Assembly (NCBI GenBank): GCA_964625175.1
Contig: CAZVAO010000070.1
Coordinates: forward strand, 1-13,332
DNA from: CAZVAO01 sp964625175
GTDB taxonomy: Bacteria > Bacillota > UBA994 > PWPR01
Length of the DNA stretch: 13,332 nt
Direction: 5' to 3'
Made by a program: the position numbers and the translations under genes. The notes below the pieces were generated by a model, which had not been told where the DNA came from, made no database searches, and saw nothing but the letters and a program-made list of their open reading frames with translations. Positions 1-6,552 of this stretch are shown in pieces. Positions within the stretch are counted from its first letter, which is position 1, and each line of letters begins with the position of its first letter.

Positions 1-1064
1 ACCACTGCCAATATCCAACGGCTGATTCCCAAAGTCATTAATTGCACATCTGATGCACGTCGACTGCGTAACATCAAAACCAATACACAGATAACCATCA
101 ACGATCCAATCAAATAGGCTGCATAAACGAGCATTTCTGCTTGCTGTTCTAAATTGCGCACACTCTTAAAAGAGCTAATGAACATATCCGTTGTTTTCAA
201 ACCATATAATCCCTGACCTTGAGCAGTAATCGCCGCTGCTTTCGCGCTGATATCGGCGTCTGTAGTCTCCGGCATACTGATGCCTGCATGGTTGATTAAA
301 TCACCAGCATTAGTCAAGCCCTGTAGCACGGGTAATGGTAGGATGAAGCCAATTCCAGCAGCACCTGTTGTACCATCACGGGCAATCCCTACAATTTTAA
401 AACCAATCCACTGCCCGTGATCATAATCGAGATAGTCCATTTGATCTGCATCTTTTGGTAGCATCACTGTATTGCTATATCCCTTAAGGTTGAGATTACC
501 ACCTGACTCAATAATCTTCGGCACGAAAACCTGAACCTCGGAATCAATACTCATTAACGCTCTAAGCTCGTTCGGAACTTTATCACCCAGCAAAACCGTG
601 GCAGGTCTCCCCGCTTGATACCAGTCTTCTACAGTCATATCTGGCACTGTTTCCCCCGAGTTCATGTCCCAAGCTGGCGAATTTACTGACTTTTTACGAC
701 CAACCAACTCAACATCTAAATTATTATAAATTTTTGACCGCCCCCAAAGACTTAGGTCATAGGTCATATCGTCTGGTGCTGCCACACCCTCTAACAGAGC
801 AGGATCAAATAGATGGGCATACCACGTGATGGCTAAACCATCACTTCCCATGACAAAAGTTGCCGGTTTATGGCTCTTATATACGGTAACCTCACCACCA
901 TATTTAATAATCGCTGGCTGGCTTGACTCGCTAACAAATAGTTCATTTGATACCGAGGCTGAAGAAATTACAAAAACAATTAATACCACCGTAAAGAAGA
1001 ATGGGATCAACATTTTGAAATCCATACGTATAGAATTTCTAATAAGCAATGATATTATTTTCAT
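1..1064 (-). CDS. FtsX/MacB-like ABC transporter permease, N-terminal part (cut by window edge)
   Basis: The frame is open from an ATG at 1064 down to the left edge, giving 354 visible residues with no stop. GGAGGT at 1069-1074 lies four bases before the ATG. The protein has a short basic cytoplasmic start (MKIISLLIRNSIRMDFK), a first membrane helix at about residues 19-38, a roughly 270-residue extracytoplasmic domain, and a second helix at about 312-333. This is followed by RSRRASDVQLMTLGISRW, which matches the 'R..E...L..LGxSR' cytoplasmic loop of FtsX-type permeases. The layout of one helix, a large periplasm-like domain, then helices is that of the MacB/FtsX family, whose members work with an ATPase in lipoprotein, peptide or signal handling. 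The rest of the gene and any partner ATPase would lie left of the window. The substrate cannot be inferred. A sigma-A-like promoter precedes it. The family call is good; the role is unknown. Confidence 0.8.
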   Translation of the reverse strand, partial: MKIISLLIRNSIRMDFKMLIPFFFTVVLIVFVISSASVSNELFVSESSQPAIIKYGGEVTVYKSHKPATFVMGSDGLAITWYAHLFDPALLEGVAAPDDMTYDLSLWGRSKIYNNLDVELVGRKKSVNSPAWDMNSGETVPDMTVEDWYQAGRPATVLLGDKVPNELRALMSIDSEVQVFVPKIIESGGNLNLKGYSNTVMLPKDADQMDYLDYDHGQWIGFKIVGIARDGTTGAAGIGFILPLPVLQGLTNAGDLINHAGISMPETTDADISAKAAAITAQGQGLYGLKTTDMFISSFKSVRNLEQQAEMLVYAAYLIGSLMVICVLVLMLRSRRASDVQLMTLGISRWILAV

Positions 1065-1102
1065 ATATACCTCCAAATAATAGCTATCGTTCACAAAATA
1101 CT

Positions 1103-1131
1103 ATTCTACATCATTTGGATTCGGTTGTAAA
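1103..1131 (-). promoter_or_regulatory. Sigma-A-type promoter of the FtsX-like permease
   Basis: Read on the minus strand, TTTACA (1126-1131) and TAGAAT (1103-1108) are separated by exactly 17 bases. The -10 box lies about 40 bases before the ATG at 1064, leaving a short leader that contains the GGAGGT ribosome site. Both boxes differ from the consensus by one base. Confidence 0.65.
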
Positions 1132-1243
1132 ACCATGTTGCACTTTACAACATCCAAAATATGGACCTCTGGTAGCTAAGCAGGAAATACCCGCCCCACA
1201 TCGAATCTATTAGAGTTTACATCTATCCAAAGGAGGACAAATT

Positions 1244-2938
1244 ATGTTAAACCCTCGTGAAATCAATCTTTCAGAGCTTAAATGGCAACCTGGCCCCAAG
1301 AAGACGGTTAAGGATGTTAAAGCCGCTGTCAGTACCGATAATGCCGTGGTCACCTATTCTTTACTCAATATTTTGGCGCAAGGTGGCAATGCTGTTGACG
1401 CTGCCGTGACAGGCTGCTTAATCCAAGGCACCATTGAACCCTTTATGACCAACCATGCGGGTGCGGTGACCTTTCTCTATTACGAAGCAAAAACAGACAA
1501 GTACTATCAATTAGACAGTACTGGAACCTACCCCGAACGCCTACCGCTCCATCGCCCCATTCCCGCTCAGAATACCGGCTATGCCGCTGGTGCCGTTCAC
1601 TCTTGCATCCCTGGTTTCATCAAAGGGCTCAAGGCGATCCACGAAAAATTTGGTTCGATGCCTTGGGAAAAACTATGTCAAGATGCGATTTATTGGGCGG
1701 AAAATGGCAACCACGTATCGCAATTTGAGCTCGAAGCGACAATCGCAGGCGGCGATATTTTGACCTACTTCCCAGAAGGTCGTGAGTATTACTATCAAGG
1801 GGATTATTTTGCCCGCGTAGGCGAACGTTTTAAGAAGCCCGCGCTGGCTGAAACACTTAAAAAACTCGCGACTGAAGGTCCAGACTACATGATTACGGGT
1901 GGTTGGGCCCAAAATTTTGTCGCAAAAGCCAATGAATTAAACTGGAAAATCGAGTTGGCTGACTTCACGGCCAACCCCCCACGCTGGGTTGACCCCGTCC
2001 GCTTCCAATTAAGAGATTATGAAGTCGTCGCCCTTGCTCCACCCCAACAACAAGGTCTGCAAATTGCGCTGGTACTTGGGATTCTCGATCAACTCCAAAT
2101 TGATCAATACGAACCCTACTCAGCAGACCACCTCTATTACATGGCCCACGCGCTACGCATTGGCAATATAGTCGTTGGCTACCTCAATGATACAACTGTA
2201 TCAGAAACGGACTTTGCGCTCTATACCGACCCAACCTATCATGCGTATTGGGCTAAGATCATTGAAGGCTATCGTCCTAAGATTGATTTAACTGACCACA
2301 TGAAACTAACCAATAAAATCAGTGTAGCGAAAGGTAAAGGATTGCCGAACCTCAATTTCGACGGCTATCAGCCACCACCAGAGCACAAATCAGGCAGTTG
2401 TGAGCTCAGCATCGTCGATGAAGAAGGCAACTGGCTCCAAATGATGAATACCCTCCAAGGCGGTGGTATCCCTGGGATGGTCATCGGTGGCGTCCCAATG
2501 ATTGGGAACCACTCTTCTACCAACAGCTTCCGTATGATGGATATCAAATTGGTCGAAGGCGCGCGTCAGCGCTTGATTATGGGGCATACAATGTTACTTA
2601 AGGATGGCAAACCTGTCTTGACATTAGGAACCCCTGGGTCACCACCAAATACTCAGGCCCAGGCCCTGTGCAACTTAATTTTCTTCGGTATGGACCCCTA
2701 TGAGGCCATCAGCAGTCCACGCATGTATGCCTTGATGGATGATAACACCATGGTCATTGAGAATCGCATCAGCCCCGAGGTTGCCAATCAACTGATTTCC
2801 ATGGGCATCAATGTACGTGTCAATAATAAATGGGACTGGCATATGGGCTCTTTCCAATGTTGCTACCTTGATGAAGATGGCAAACTCTGTACCACCGTTG
2901 ATCCCCGCCGTTGTGGTGTTGCTGATGGTTTAAAATAG
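1244..2938 (+). CDS. Divergent gamma-glutamyltransferase-superfamily (Ntn-hydrolase) protein
   Basis: This is a 564-residue protein, a normal length for the GGT family, with AGGAGG at 1231-1236 seven bases before the ATG. It has no signal peptide, so it is probably cytoplasmic. Recognisable family blocks are ILAQGGNAVDAAV (43-55), AVHSCIPGFIKGL (117-129) with the following KFGSMPW, and SIVDEEGN (389-396). Aligned by eye with E. coli GGT, the autoprocessing Thr of TTHxSVVD is Ser385 (S-C-E-L-S-I-V-D). The substrate-binding Arg of the DxRExAP block is Thr93 (DSTGTYP). The Gly-Gly oxyanion loop PGGS reads PGSP (464-467). In known GGTs these residues bind the gamma-glutamyl group and carry out self-cleavage and transfer, so this protein probably has another substrate or a changed mechanism. 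Ser can act as the nucleophile in related acylases. It stands alone, divergent from the permease, with repeat DNA directly after its stop. The superfamily is firm; the activity is not. Confidence 0.85.
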   Translation: MLNPREINLSELKWQPGPKKTVKDVKAAVSTDNAVVTYSLLNILAQGGNAVDAAVTGCLIQGTIEPFMTNHAGAVTFLYYEAKTDKYYQLDSTGTYPERLPLHRPIPAQNTGYAAGAVHSCIPGFIKGLKAIHEKFGSMPWEKLCQDAIYWAENGNHVSQFELEATIAGGDILTYFPEGREYYYQGDYFARVGERFKKPALAETLKKLATEGPDYMITGGWAQNFVAKANELNWKIELADFTANPPRWVDPVRFQLRDYEVVALAPPQQQGLQIALVLGILDQLQIDQYEPYSADHLYYMAHALRIGNIVVGYLNDTTVSETDFALYTDPTYHAYWAKIIEGYRPKIDLTDHMKLTNKISVAKGKGLPNLNFDGYQPPPEHKSGSCELSIVDEEGNWLQMMNTLQGGGIPGMVIGGVPMIGNHSSTNSFRMMDIKLVEGARQRLIMGHTMLLKDGKPVLTLGTPGSPPNTQAQALCNLIFFGMDPYEAISSPRMYALMDDNTMVIENRISPEVANQLISMGINVRVNNKWDWHMGSFQCCYLDEDGKLCTTVDPRRCGVADGLK

Positions 2939-2943
2939 GGGTC

Positions 2944-2967
2944 GGTTGGTCGGTTGGTCAGTTGGTC
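2944..2967. repeat. Tandem octamer array RGTTGGTC x3
   Basis: Three head-to-tail 8-base units (GGTTGGTC, GGTTGGTC, AGTTGGTC) start five bases after the stop codon of the GGT-like gene. They run straight into the heptamer array, which looks like a shortened form of the same unit. Related units recur at 3232-3255. Confidence 0.9.
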
Positions 2968-3009
2968 AGTAGTCAGTAGTCAGTAGTCAGTAGTCAGTAG
3001 TCAGTAGTC
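2968..3009. repeat. Perfect tandem heptamer array AGTAGTC x6
   Basis: Six identical 7-base units lie head to tail without spacers. The lack of spacers rules out a CRISPR array. The perfect copies suggest recent slippage, so copy number may vary between strains. The array follows the octamer array with no gap. Confidence 0.95.
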
Positions 3010-3070
3010 AGGGCGAGTGTAAATGCAGGTTATGGATTTGAAATATAGCTGGTTTTCGATTAATTGAAAC

Positions 3071-3097
3071 CACAAAGAACACAAAGAGCACGAAGAA
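3071..3097. repeat. Degenerate tandem 9-mer CACRAAGAR x3
   Basis: The units CACAAAGAA, CACAAAGAG and CACGAAGAA follow one another directly. They form a third, unrelated repeat family in the same intergenic stretch. Confidence 0.75.
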
Positions 3098-3178
3098 CAG
3101 CTTAGAGATTAGGGCTGCTTTATGGAAAATGCGGAGACACCTGAAATAACACGATGACATTGATGATTTGACTCAAAT

Positions 3179-3195
3179 GGCGAACGCTGTTCGCC
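3179..3195. repeat. Small perfect hairpin GGCGAAC-gct-GTTCGCC
   Basis: A 7-bp inverted repeat has a 3-base loop and no U-tract after it, so it is not a terminator. It resembles the short dispersed 'GGCGAAC...GTTCGCC' palindromes seen in intergenic DNA of many bacteria; that comparison is from memory. Confidence 0.55.
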
Positions 3196-3206
3196 CACCT
3201 TGCTCC

Positions 3207-3227
3207 GATCCCTGATCCCCGATCCCT
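3207..3227. repeat. Tandem heptamer GATCCCY x3
   Basis: The units GATCCCT, GATCCCC and GATCCCT lie head to tail. This is the fourth short-repeat family in this intergenic region. Confidence 0.8.
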
Positions 3228-3231
3228 TTAT

Positions 3232-3255
3232 AATTGGTCAGTTGGTCGGTTGGTC
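3232..3255. repeat. Second tandem octamer array (AATTGGTC, AGTTGGTC, GGTTGGTC)
   Basis: This is the same 8-base unit family as at 2944-2967, about 270 bases away and in the same orientation. The first unit has one extra substitution. The two copies flank the other repeats. Confidence 0.85.
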
Positions 3256-3529
3256 AGGGTAAGTATAATTGCTTTTCGACAACATGAAATCGCACCGTGC
3301 TAGCTTTTACGACCAGCACTATATTTATTTACTTGTACCCGCCCTATGGGCCGAAAAATTTGGTAAACTGCTCAGAGAATTTTAAAAGTTCTTCGATAAC
3401 CAGGCAGAGCATGATTACCGAAATGAAGCGATACGTATGAGTACGCTGAATGCGGAATCATCCGATAACACTGGGAGCGTGGATTTATGGGATTCGAGAT
3501 ATCTCAATATAGATAAAGGAGGACTATAT

Positions 3530-4636
3530 ATGCAATACAGAAAACTAGGCAACACCGGTCTGACGGCTTCCCGTTTTGGGCTCGGGTGTATGCGTTTCAT
3601 CAAAGATGAAAAGAACGCCATCGATATGACGCGCTATGCGATAGATCACGGCGTTAACTATCTCGATTCTGCTTTTATGTATAAGAATAGTGAAGAAATC
3701 TTAGGGAAAGCCCTGCAAGATGGCTATCGTAATCGAACTATATTAGTCACAAAGTGTCCCATGGGCAAAGTGGAATCAGCGGCCGATTTTGAAAAGTACC
3801 TCGACTTAGAACTTAAAGCGCTTCAAACCGACGCCATTGACATTTATCTGCTCCACAATGTGGATGTGAACAACTGGGAAAAAGTGCTCAAATTCGACGG
3901 GTTTAGATTCCTCGAAGATATGGTTAAAAAAGGCAAGATCAAACATAAAGGCTGTTCCATGCATGGGTCCTATCAACATTTTCAGAAAGTTTCCCAAGGC
4001 TACGATTGGGAATTGATGACTTTGCAAATGGGTATCCTCGACACGGATACTCAGGCCGGCATCAAGGGTATTAAGGAATTAGCGGCTCGCAATATTGCCG
4101 TAACCGTTATGTCGCCCCTGCGCGGGGGTAGTTTAATGAAATTGGCTCCCGCTAAGGTACATCAATTGGTAGAAAATTTCCCCATCAAGCGCTCTCTGCA
4201 GGAGTGGGGATTTCGCTTCCTCTACAATATGCCAGAAGTTAACGTCATCTTAAGTGGTGTGACAACCATGGAGCAACTTAAGGATAATCTCGCGATTTTT
4301 GAGCAGGCGGAGATTAATAGTATGTCGCCAGCCGAAGAGCAACTTATTCTCGACATTAAAGAAGCCTTCACCGAGAATTATGCCGTGCCGTGCACAAGCT
4401 GTAATTACTGTATGCCTTGTCCGGCAGGCGTCAATATTCCTAGCGTTTTTAATTTCTATAATCTCAAGAAAATGACCAATCATTGGACTGACTCTGTCTA
4501 CTACAAAAAAGAGTTAATGGATACCCAGTCCGATGCGACTCAATGCATCGAATGTGGTGCTTGTGAGCCACAATGCCCCCAAGGCATCGCAATTATCGAA
4601 GAATTGAAAAAGGGCCACGCCTTTTTGACGGCTTAA
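3530..4636 (+). CDS. Aldo/keto reductase with C-terminal [4Fe-4S] ferredoxin domain
   Basis: The start is placed at the ATG at 3530 because AAAGGAGG (3515-3522) lies seven bases before it and the AKR fold begins there (MQYRKLGNTGLTASRFGLG). An upstream ATG at 3437 adds 31 residues unlike the family. The product is 368 residues. The AKR catalytic residues are visible: Asp46 and Tyr51 (YLDSAFMYKNSE), Lys75 (VTKCP) and His109 (YLLHNVD). The C-terminus carries two cysteine motifs: C288-x2-C291-x2-C294-x2-C297-P, and C339-x2-C342-x2-C345-x3-C349-P, typical of two iron-sulfur clusters. This is the COG1453-type oxidoreductase common in anaerobes. It probably reduces a carbonyl or related substrate using NAD(P)H or electrons passed through the clusters. 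The substrate is unknown. It ends at a strong terminator facing the next, convergent gene. Confidence 0.9.
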   Translation: MQYRKLGNTGLTASRFGLGCMRFIKDEKNAIDMTRYAIDHGVNYLDSAFMYKNSEEILGKALQDGYRNRTILVTKCPMGKVESAADFEKYLDLELKALQTDAIDIYLLHNVDVNNWEKVLKFDGFRFLEDMVKKGKIKHKGCSMHGSYQHFQKVSQGYDWELMTLQMGILDTDTQAGIKGIKELAARNIAVTVMSPLRGGSLMKLAPAKVHQLVENFPIKRSLQEWGFRFLYNMPEVNVILSGVTTMEQLKDNLAIFEQAEINSMSPAEEQLILDIKEAFTENYAVPCTSCNYCMPCPAGVNIPSVFNFYNLKKMTNHWTDSVYYKKELMDTQSDATQCIECGACEPQCPQGIAIIEELKKGHAFLTA

Positions 4637-4677
4637 AACTAATTCTAAACTGATTACGATTTATAAACGCTATAAAC

Positions 4678-4714
4678 AAAACCTCCTTTCACAATATATG
4701 TGATGGGAGGTTTT
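4678..4714. terminator. Bidirectional intrinsic terminator between convergent genes
   Basis: AAAACCTCC (4678-4686) pairs with GGAGGTTTT (4706-4714). An inner CACA/TGTG stem closes a 5-base ATATA loop, with a small internal loop between the two stems. Both strands have a T-run at the exit side. It serves the reductase on the plus strand and the 337-residue gene on the minus strand. Confidence 0.85.
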
Positions 4715-4743
4715 CATTATTATCAACGATGATGCATTGCATG

Positions 4744-5757
4744 CTACTGCGTCAGAATTTGATACTTGGCAGCTAGTTCACCTATGTCTGTTAAGAGTTT
4801 CGCATCAGTTTTATAAAAGCCCGTGACCCGTTCAGAATTCTGCATGGTGATTCGGTAAAGGTTTTCGACATCCCCATACACTTTCACATAGCCCTTATAA
4901 ACATCAATGTACCGCCACTTCTTTTCTTGATAATAACTGATGGTATAGTCAGGATATGCACTTACTGTTGGTTCATCGACAACCTTTTCATAAACATAAT
5001 GTCTTAGCGTATCAATAACCTCCCCTACAATCGCCTCATCGCTTACCTCCTGATTCTGCTCCAACTGAGGATCTGTAATCACGAAATGATCAAGCTCATC
5101 CCGATCGTAGATAAAATGATCGATCAAACAGGGTAGTTTAGTGTAATCACGCTGCATCGTCACTAAGTGTTCAGCTATAAGATCTGCTTCTGGCTCGATG
5201 TGGAACACCACCTCAGCATAATGGATCCCATCGGAACCGTGTGCCAACGAAAAACTTTTTTCGTTCAACTGCTTCAGCTCAATCAATGCGTCCGCCTTTT
5301 CCCATACTTGCCGCATACCGTTTAGCACGTCCAGTTCAGCCTGAGTCGGTGTTTGCTCTTGTGCTAGGTTTAATAAGAAATTGGTCTGTAACACTTTAAT
5401 ATAAAAGTCCGTGTACAGGTTGCCGATGTTATCCAGATCGCTATTAAAATAGTCAGCCCACGCTTCACCCATTCTAGAAGCCTGAAGCATACCGATTCTG
5501 ACCATGCTTTCGACAGAGCGCTGTAATTCGACACTTAGCGCCTCGGCGTATTGGTACTTTTGCTCATCGACCACCATCTGGAAAAGAGCCTGCCGAACCG
5601 TTGCGTCATAGGCCCTCGATAATGCCAACTCATTCTGAGCCTCAACAACCTGATTGTATAAAATGATCCGCTCATGATAACCTTGTACTCCAAATCCAAC
5701 CACAAGAACCACGATTAATACCACAGCCAAAATGATATAACGCTTAGCCTTCACCAT
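4744..5757 (-). CDS. Unrecognised protein with one N-terminal membrane anchor
   Basis: I do not recognise this gene. From the ATG at 5757 it gives 337 residues. A TTG at 5766 would add three residues, but the AAAGG upstream abuts it directly, while the ATG has that AAAGG nine bases before it. Residues about 7-26 (YIILAVVLIVVLVVGFGVQG) form a single hydrophobic helix after a basic MVKAKR start, so the rest is probably outside the cell. The segment after the anchor is predicted by eye to be helical and Gln/Glu-rich. The C-terminal third holds aromatic, beta-like stretches (YTISYYQEKKWRYIDVYKG). There is one Cys (in KLPCLIDHF) and no lipobox. No recognisable promoter was found. It converges on the reductase and shares its terminator. 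It may be a sensor or surface protein, but nothing in the sequence decides this. Confidence 0.7.
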   Translation of the reverse strand: MVKAKRYIILAVVLIVVLVVGFGVQGYHERIILYNQVVEAQNELALSRAYDATVRQALFQMVVDEQKYQYAEALSVELQRSVESMVRIGMLQASRMGEAWADYFNSDLDNIGNLYTDFYIKVLQTNFLLNLAQEQTPTQAELDVLNGMRQVWEKADALIELKQLNEKSFSLAHGSDGIHYAEVVFHIEPEADLIAEHLVTMQRDYTKLPCLIDHFIYDRDELDHFVITDPQLEQNQEVSDEAIVGEVIDTLRHYVYEKVVDEPTVSAYPDYTISYYQEKKWRYIDVYKGYVKVYGDVENLYRITMQNSERVTGFYKTDAKLLTDIGELAAKYQILTQ

Positions 5758-6106
5758 ACTCCACAACCTTTCTTAGATTTAAATTGTTAAACACGACCTA
5801 AATAGGCGCCGAACATACAAAACCTTTATCCCCATGAGATTTGACCTCTCCCACCTTCTTATGGGATATTTTGTAATAATTTGTGCGATCTCTCAGATTG
5901 TCCATCAATTTAGATATACCCGTAAAACATTGCACTTAAACAATCCGTCGTGTTCTAGATAAATAACGAACAATGTTCTAAAAAACACTTATAAACATCC
6001 ATATTGTTTGTTTTTTTCTCGAATTAGTATTGTAATAATGCTGGTTTTTTATTAAAATTATAAGTAATTATATACCTATTAATTTATTAGGTAGAAAGGA
6101 GACATT
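5758..6106. other. Divergent intergenic region, 349 bases
   Basis: This AT-rich region lies between the minus-strand membrane-anchored gene and the plus-strand DUF1508 gene. It holds the candidate promoter of the latter (6030-6058), a T-run at 6011-6017, and a long hairpin at 5827-5868. The hairpin pairs CCCATGAGA (5831-5839) with TCTTATGGG (5857-5865), continued by TAT/ATA outside a bulged C. CGAACAATGTTCT (5967-5979) is a short palindrome of uncertain meaning. No ORF of note is present. Confidence 0.5.
6030..6058 (+). promoter_or_regulatory. Candidate sigma-A promoter of the DUF1508 gene
   Basis: TTGTAA (6030-6035) and TAAAAT (6053-6058) are separated by 17 bases. The -10 box lies about 48 bases before the ATG at 6107. 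The AT-rich setting makes chance matches likely, so this is only a reasonable candidate. Confidence 0.45.
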
Positions 6107-6286
6107 ATGGCAGGCAAATTTGAAGTATACATGGACAATAGTGGTAAATATCGTTTCCGTTTAAAGGCTTCTAATGGTCAGATTATTGCTTCAGGACAAG
6201 GATATGCAACAAAAGATTCTTGTTTGAATGGTATTGAATCTGTTCGTCGCAACGCCCCAGAAGCTCCTGTTGTTGAAGTCGAGTAA
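6107..6286 (+). CDS. DUF1508 / YegP-like small protein
   Basis: This is a 59-residue protein starting MAGKFEVYMDNSGKYRFRL, with AAAGGAG (6095-6101) five bases before the ATG. The pattern F-x-V/I-Y-x-D-x(2)-G-x-Y-R-F-R-L-K-A-x-N-G-Q-I-I-A-S-G-x-G-Y-x(2)-K-x(2)-C-x-N-G-I-x-S-V-R-x-N-A-P matches the DUF1508 (UPF0339, YegP) repeat. One repeat is present, while E. coli YegP has two. The fold is a small beta-beta-beta-alpha unit. A general role in stress or binding has been suggested for the family but is not settled. It is a single-gene unit: its own candidate promoter lies upstream and a strong terminator directly follows. It is shorter than common ORF-length cut-offs. Family assignment is confident; function is unknown. 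Confidence 0.92.
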   Translation: MAGKFEVYMDNSGKYRFRLKASNGQIIASGQGYATKDSCLNGIESVRRNAPEAPVVEVE

Positions 6287-6310
6287 TTCTCTGTTTATAC
6301 ATAATAATCT

Positions 6311-6338
6311 AAAAGGAACTTATTTTAGTTCCTTTTTT
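6311..6338 (+). terminator. Intrinsic terminator of the DUF1508 gene
   Basis: AAAAGGAACT (6311-6320) pairs perfectly with AGTTCCTTTT (6327-6336) around a TATTTT loop, and the T-run continues to 6338. It lies 24 bases after the stop codon. Confidence 0.9.
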
Positions 6339-6455
6339 AATGCTATAAATTAGGGGCACCTGCTCACCAATGTTGAAATCCATCAAAAAAGCTTCTTCCT
6401 CACGGTGATAAAAGAGGAGCCGTAGTTCGCTTCAGAGATGATTCTGCACGCATAA

Positions 6456-6484
6456 TGACCATTGGGGACAGTCCCTAATGGTCA
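6456..6484. repeat. 29-bp near-perfect palindrome with GGGGACAGTCCC core
   Basis: The two 14-base arms (TGACCATTGGGGAC and GTCCCTAATGGTCA) are complementary at 13 of 14 positions around a single central A. The GGGGACAG core is shared with the inverted repeat at 11044-11067. Such elements resemble REP-like dispersed palindromes known from other bacterial genomes. It has no T-run and is separate from the pncB terminator just beyond it. Confidence 0.75.
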
Positions 6485-6519
6485 ACAAAAATAAGGAGCC
6501 GCCCTTAATTGGCGACTCC
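6485..6519 (-). terminator. Intrinsic terminator of the nrtR-pncA-pncB operon
   Basis: On the minus strand, GGAGTCGCC (6519-6511) pairs with GGCGGCTCC (6503-6495) around a 7-base loop, with one G-U pair. It is followed by TTATTTTTGTT. On the plus strand the same site has a C-A mismatch and no U-run. It lies about 35 bases after the pncB stop. Confidence 0.88.
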
Positions 6520-6552
6520 CTGACCATATTATTATTCTGATGCTCAATCAAG

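Larger units (their letters stand above)
2939..3529. other. Long non-coding stretch carrying short tandem repeats
   Basis: About 590 bases separate the GGT-like gene from the aldo/keto reductase. The first 320 bases are packed with short tandem repeats of four kinds, listed separately, plus a GGCGAAC-GCT-GTTCGCC hairpin at 3179-3195. The rest has no clear promoter. One frame is open from 3284 to 3529 except for a single TAA at 3383-3385 (see findings). GAGATATCTC (3496-3505) is a 10-bp palindrome just before the reductase ribosome site. I see no intrinsic terminator for the upstream gene. Confidence 0.6.

Noticed and set aside
826..1080. Plus-strand 84-residue ORF
   Set aside because: It is a shadow of the minus-strand FtsX-like permease, which has a promoter, ribosome site and family motifs, and it has no ribosome site of its own.
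2944..3009. Repeat array as a CRISPR
   Set aside because: The units are 7-8 bases long with no spacers, so it is a simple tandem array.
3437..3529. Upstream start for the aldo/keto reductase
   Set aside because: The extra 31 residues do not match the family, and the ATG at 3530 has AAAGGAGG at ideal distance.
5967..5979. CGAAC-AAT-GTTCT as a LexA (SOS) box
   Set aside because: The Gram-positive LexA box has four bases between half sites; here there are three, and no repair gene is nearby.
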